Origin: Bacteroidia bacterium
GTDB taxonomy: Bacteria; Bacteroidota; Bacteroidia; Bacteroidales; CAJPTX01
DNA: 62,270 nt
Assembly: GCA_002749065.1 (NCBI GenBank)
Contig: PDTX01000010.1
Span: forward strand, 1 to 62,270
Reading direction: 5' to 3'
Position numbers and translations under genes: made by a program. Shown piece by piece: positions 59,401 through 62,270 of the stretch (its first letter is position 1; each line of letters starts with the position of its first letter). The notes beneath the pieces are model-generated. The model saw only the letters and a list, made by a program, of their open reading frames with translations. It ran no database searches and was not told the origin of the DNA.

Positions 59401-60501
59401 CTACACCCCCCTTCGGTTCAGCACCAGTAGCTCCTGGCTCTTTGCCCCCGGCTCCGGCATCGGGTAGAGTATCAGGGCATAGGAGCTTTCCTGCGTCCGT
59501 GCTATACCGCTGATTACGAGGCGCTCGCACCCCATCTCCAGCAGCTCGCCCGTCAGCAGGTTCTTGAAGCCCTTCACCCCCTTGCCATAGAAGAATTCCA
59601 CCAGCTGCGTGCCCCGTACGGTGAGCCAGCCATTGGAGAATTCCGTGGTGAAGCGCAGCACATGGGTATCCTTCGCGATTTCTACGGGTGGCCACACGTT
59701 GTAGAACTCATCCCCGATGTCCAGCAGCGGGATGCTCTTTGTGCTCCCGTCCGGCTGGACCTCCGCGATGCTCACCCGCCCGTCGCTCTCGCACAGGATG
59801 TGGCTAGCACCCTCGAAGGACGCGCTGAGCATGTGCCAAAAGTGCTCCGGCCCGGCAGCGATTTCCCGCTCCCTGACCACGCTCGCCTTCGCATCGATGA
59901 GCCGGTGTAGCCAGCCGTCTCCCTTGCGCGCCAGTAGGTGCATCCCCTCGGGCGAGATGCGGAGACAGCTATTTTTGGGCAGCGGGATTTTCTTGTTGTG
60001 CTTCTTCTTTATCTTTTCATCTTTAAATTCAATGAGCTGGATTTTGTCGGGTTTCCCATCGTCCCAGCTGTTTGAGAAATCGTCGTGCAGGACAGCGAAG
60101 TTCCCGTACACCCCGGCGAATTTCCCGGCCGACGGCCTTTCCCCCTTGGGCATCTCGATGGCACTCCGTCCGAAGAGCGGGATGCTGATTTCCAGGTTCT
60201 TATCCGGGTCGAGCGGGTCAATCGAGACGAAGGCCTTGCCGCTCGGGCTTAGGAAGAGCGTGGGCGTAGCCCCGTTCTCCTCCGCGAAGTTCTCCACCCC
60301 GCCGTCCGTGTCCACCACCGAGTAGACCACGTCGTATAGGCCATTGTCGTGGTATACCTGGCTGGCCAGCAGGCTCTTACCGTCAAACGGGATGGCCTCC
60401 CTATGCGATACGCCGAACTCCGCCTCCAGCCGGGTCAACAGGCCATGCGGGGTTTCCTCCTGGCTCACCTTGAAGGGGGAAACCTTTCTAAGCTCTTCCA
60501 T
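59401..60501 (-). CDS. Hypothetical protein, possibly beta-propeller-like
   Basis: A 366-residue protein without a signal peptide that I do not recognise. The pattern of short repeated strands (SGKAFVSIDP, RISPEGMHLLARKG, SHILCESDGRVSIAEV, VLRFTTEFSNGWLTVRG) with Gly/Asp turns resembles a WD40- or YncE-like beta-propeller, but no clear blade signature is seen. A basic segment KDEKIKKKHNKKIPLPKN sits at about 160-180. It converges on the WGR-derived fragment, and a 79-bp piece of it occurs next to the intact WGR gene. The ancestral order was therefore probably WGR gene, then this gene in convergent orientation. Confidence 0.75.
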   Translation of the reverse strand: MEELRKVSPFKVSQEETPHGLLTRLEAEFGVSHREAIPFDGKSLLASQVYHDNGLYDVVYSVVDTDGGVENFAEENGATPTLFLSPSGKAFVSIDPLDPDKNLEISIPLFGRSAIEMPKGERPSAGKFAGVYGNFAVLHDDFSNSWDDGKPDKIQLIEFKDEKIKKKHNKKIPLPKNSCLRISPEGMHLLARKGDGWLHRLIDAKASVVREREIAAGPEHFWHMLSASFEGASHILCESDGRVSIAEVQPDGSTKSIPLLDIGDEFYNVWPPVEIAKDTHVLRFTTEFSNGWLTVRGTQLVEFFYGKGVKGFKNLLTGELLEMGCERLVISGIARTQESSYALILYPMPEPGAKSQELLVLNRRGV

Positions 60502-60694
60502 CTATTATCCAAGTTAAAATTTTCGACGCACCTTACCTAGGTCTGGGTGGGTATTCCTGGGCAAACATCGGTACGACTGCGCACCACAAATCACAGCACG
60601 AAATTAGTAAATCCGTTCAAATGTCGCCGACCCTTCATCATCCTCCTGAAGAGATTATGCTGCTCTTTCTTTATGTAATCATTTGATTGATAGC

Positions 60695-61054
60695 CTATTC
60701 TACCAGAATTTTCCCCTTGTCGTCCACTCTTACATGTAGGTGCTCCATCCCGCATTCGGCATCGATTTTCGCATGGAGCCGTAGCTTCGATTGCGTGTAG
60801 AAGTCGAGCTTTATGGTGCGTTGCCACTCGCTTTCCAGGCTGAGCGTTTGTCCGCTATCGAGGCTATTGTACACCCTTTTCGCGTTGATTTGCATGGAGT
60901 CTATGCGCTCGAAGTACCCATTGAATACGCTGATTTTCATCGGTTTACCATCGTAGCATACTTCCTTCTGGCAGGAGCTAATTGCCAACGCGAGGCAGAT
61001 GGCTATCCCTAGCCCAAGATAGATTCCTATACTGCTGGTACTCAATTGTTTCAT
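60695..61054 (-). CDS. Small lipoprotein
   Basis: A 119-residue protein. The signal peptide has a hydrophobic core (IGIYLGLGIAICLALAIS) and lipobox AISSC with Cys near residue 28, followed by QKE, so it is lipidated. The mature part (about 90 residues) is beta-rich with three further Cys/charged segments and no recognised domain. ATG 61054 lies 77 nt before the end of the C11 peptidase gene, on the same strand in another frame. It is the last gene of that small operon. About 190 nt between it and the next gene (60502-60694) show no gene. Confidence 0.75.
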   Translation of the reverse strand: MKQLSTSSIGIYLGLGIAICLALAISSCQKEVCYDGKPMKISVFNGYFERIDSMQINAKRVYNSLDSGQTLSLESEWQRTIKLDFYTQSKLRLHAKIDAECGMEHLHVRVDDKGKILVE

Positions 61055-62168
61055 CGTCGAAAGACCCATTGGGAATGAAGATGCTCAGGCCACCCGTAGC
61101 CACGAGGGGAATCTTTCCAAGAAAACGGTCCGTATGCCTGTAGTGTATAATTATTTCGGAAATTCTTTGCCGTAGTGTATCCCTTTCCCCCTCATCCTCA
61201 ATCGCGTTCACAAGCGCATTGATGTCGAACAGGACCTTGGATCTGCCCACCTCGTACTGCACCGAGCTGCGGAGTGCCCTCTCGAGCGTGGCCGTATCTA
61301 GGCGTGCGCCTAGCTTTTGGGCAAAACCCGTCAGACCCGCCGTCCTTACTAGGCATACGCTCGCCGAGTTGAGAATACCATTATACGACTGGTAATGAGC
61401 TAAATATTTATCGCATATGGCCTGGTAATCCACCTCTTTTACTCTCAGTAAGGGCACCAGCTCCCGGTAGGGGAAGCCCGAGGCCAGCACCTCCGTCGGG
61501 GAGGCGATGATGTAGTCAGCACAGCTTCGCAGCTCGTAGGCGACTTCGATAGACCCCATGAAGCAGGCATCGAAAATGAGGAAATCGAAATGCTGACCGC
61601 TCAGGGCATCCGAGAGCCCCAGTATCCCCATCTCCGTGTCGGCATCGCTGTCCACGCCGAAGGATTTGCTGCGCACGCTAGTTCCCTGGATTTCGCCCCG
61701 CGAGGAGGACAATCGGTTACCCTTTGGCAACCAGGCGCTGCCGTGCGACCACAGAATCAGACCCCTAAGTCGCTCGTTTCTTCCTGCCGCCAGCGTGCCC
61801 ACATCATTCAGGATGCGCCTGAGCACCGAGGGGTCGGCGGAGTCCATCTCCGGGTAGGCGAATTCTATTTTTGAGCGAATGAGGGATGAGGTATCGGGTA
61901 GTATTTTGTATAAAAGAGAATTCCCTTTTCCCTTAGCCCTATCTATGTAAACATAAATCGTGGCCCCCTCCCCCTCATGCTCGTATAGGCCCTGCTCCAT
62001 CGCGTTGATATTCTGCACCGCGTGGTAGTCCAGATTGTTGTCGGCCACCATGTATATGAGGGTTGCCGCTTTCCTTTCGGTCGGCCTTGCCTCGTCCTCC
62101 ACCTTCGTACAGGAACTGGCGCCCACGAGGAGCGTGAGCGCCAGCAGGGTAGCAGCTAGTCGGTTCAT
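60978..62168 (-). CDS. Clostripain-like (peptidase C11) lipoprotein
   Basis: A 396-residue cysteine peptidase of the clostripain family. Signal peptide with lipobox VGASSC (Cys about 20). The start of the domain, ATLIYMVADNNLDYHAVQNINAME, is typical. The catalytic His is in GLILWSHGSAW (about 145) and the Cys in LIFDACFMGSIEVAYEL (about 205); SPTEVLASGFPY follows. Family members cleave after Arg or Lys and are often surface-exposed. ATG 62168 is selected because it begins the signal peptide and follows the preceding stop by 4 nt. Its end overlaps the downstream lipoprotein start by 77 nt. Confidence 0.92.
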   Translation of the reverse strand: MNRLAATLLALTLLVGASSCTKVEDEARPTERKAATLIYMVADNNLDYHAVQNINAMEQGLYEHEGEGATIYVYIDRAKGKGNSLLYKILPDTSSLIRSKIEFAYPEMDSADPSVLRRILNDVGTLAAGRNERLRGLILWSHGSAWLPKGNRLSSSRGEIQGTSVRSKSFGVDSDADTEMGILGLSDALSGQHFDFLIFDACFMGSIEVAYELRSCADYIIASPTEVLASGFPYRELVPLLRVKEVDYQAICDKYLAHYQSYNGILNSASVCLVRTAGLTGFAQKLGARLDTATLERALRSSVQYEVGRSKVLFDINALVNAIEDEGERDTLRQRISEIIIHYRHTDRFLGKIPLVATGGLSIFIPNGSFDDETIEYQQYRNLSWARDSHLPRVGN

Positions 62169-62172
62169 GGGT

Positions 62173-62270
62173 TTACCGCTTTCTATAGTCCTTCTTATCC
62201 CCCACATTCAGTCGCAAATCCATGGCCAGCATGGGGATGGTTCCTGGGTTTCTCATGGTGGTGTGCGGGG
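62173..62270 (-). CDS. C-terminal end of an upstream operon gene (partial)
   Basis: A frame enters at the window edge and ends at TAA (62175-62173), 4 nt before the C11 peptidase ATG. The visible 31 residues include RNPGTIPMLAMDLRLNVG and end KKDYRKR. The tight spacing suggests the first gene of the same operon. Too little is visible to name it. Confidence 0.5.
   Translation of the reverse strand, partial: PHTTMRNPGTIPMLAMDLRLNVGDKKDYRKR

Overview
The window looks like chromosomal DNA of a GC-rich member of the Bacteroidales (Bacteroidota), probably near Porphyromonas or Tannerella; genus is not resolved. Four signs point this way. Many genes are preceded by the Bacteroidota -7 box TAnnTTTG, here often written TACCTTTG or TACCTTCG. 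Two proteins end in type IX secretion (T9SS) type A sorting domains. Bacteroidota families occur (DUF4491, BspA-like LRR protein, a 29-residue AURKAIP1/COX24-like protein). Gene orders hup-rng and thrS-infC-rpmI-rplT are as expected for the group. No rRNA or CRISPR array is present; there is one tRNA (Arg, anticodon TCT).

Layout. 0-8.5 kb: tail of a secreted protein, a sodium:neurotransmitter-type symporter, a TerB-like protein, then a minus-strand block (HAMP sensor-trkH, two DUF4491 proteins, mtnN-luxS, acyl-CoA ligase). 8.7-13 kb: tRNA-Arg, pyrD and a compact selenium cluster (yedF, cysteine desulfurase-like enzyme, DUF3343 protein, selD). 13.3-21.4 kb: lnt, dnaA, tatD, an AAA-ATPase/nuclease-like protein and htpG. 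21.5-24.4 kb: three overlapping genes forming a restriction-modification unit with two cytosine-5 methyltransferases and a putative endonuclease. 24.6-41.7 kb: leuS, yitT, an M23 lipoprotein, a structured RNA candidate, DUF2795, thrS-infC-rpmI-rplT, ppdK, hup, the 29-residue protein, rng and dsbD. 41.8-53.5 kb: parC, BspA-like surface protein, alanine/glycine symporter, umuC-type polymerase, aspartate kinase and a PfkB kinase. 53.7-62.3 kb: an accessory region with a WGR-type protein, an HNH-Z1 protein of visibly lower GC between duplicated flanks, an uncharacterised protein, and a C11 (clostripain-like) lipoprotein operon.

How genes work together. mtnN-luxS recycles S-adenosylhomocysteine and makes the AI-2 precursor. 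yedF to selD form a selenophosphate supply set with no selenocysteine machinery in the window. infC-rpmI-rplT is the classic translation operon, and infC appears to start at AUA with no AUG/GUG/UUG alternative near its Shine-Dalgarno sequence. The Z1 locus lies where a WGR gene and a convergent neighbour have both been partly duplicated.

The most promising undescribed items are (1) a roughly 235-nt RNA at 29731-29965, with an ideal promoter, a 17-bp two-part closing helix formed by its own ends and a long terminal rod, resembling 6S RNA in architecture; and (2) the HNH-Z1 protein with a likely internal translation start, a C12 tract upstream and flanking direct repeats. All calls come from reading sequence and translations; no database search was run.
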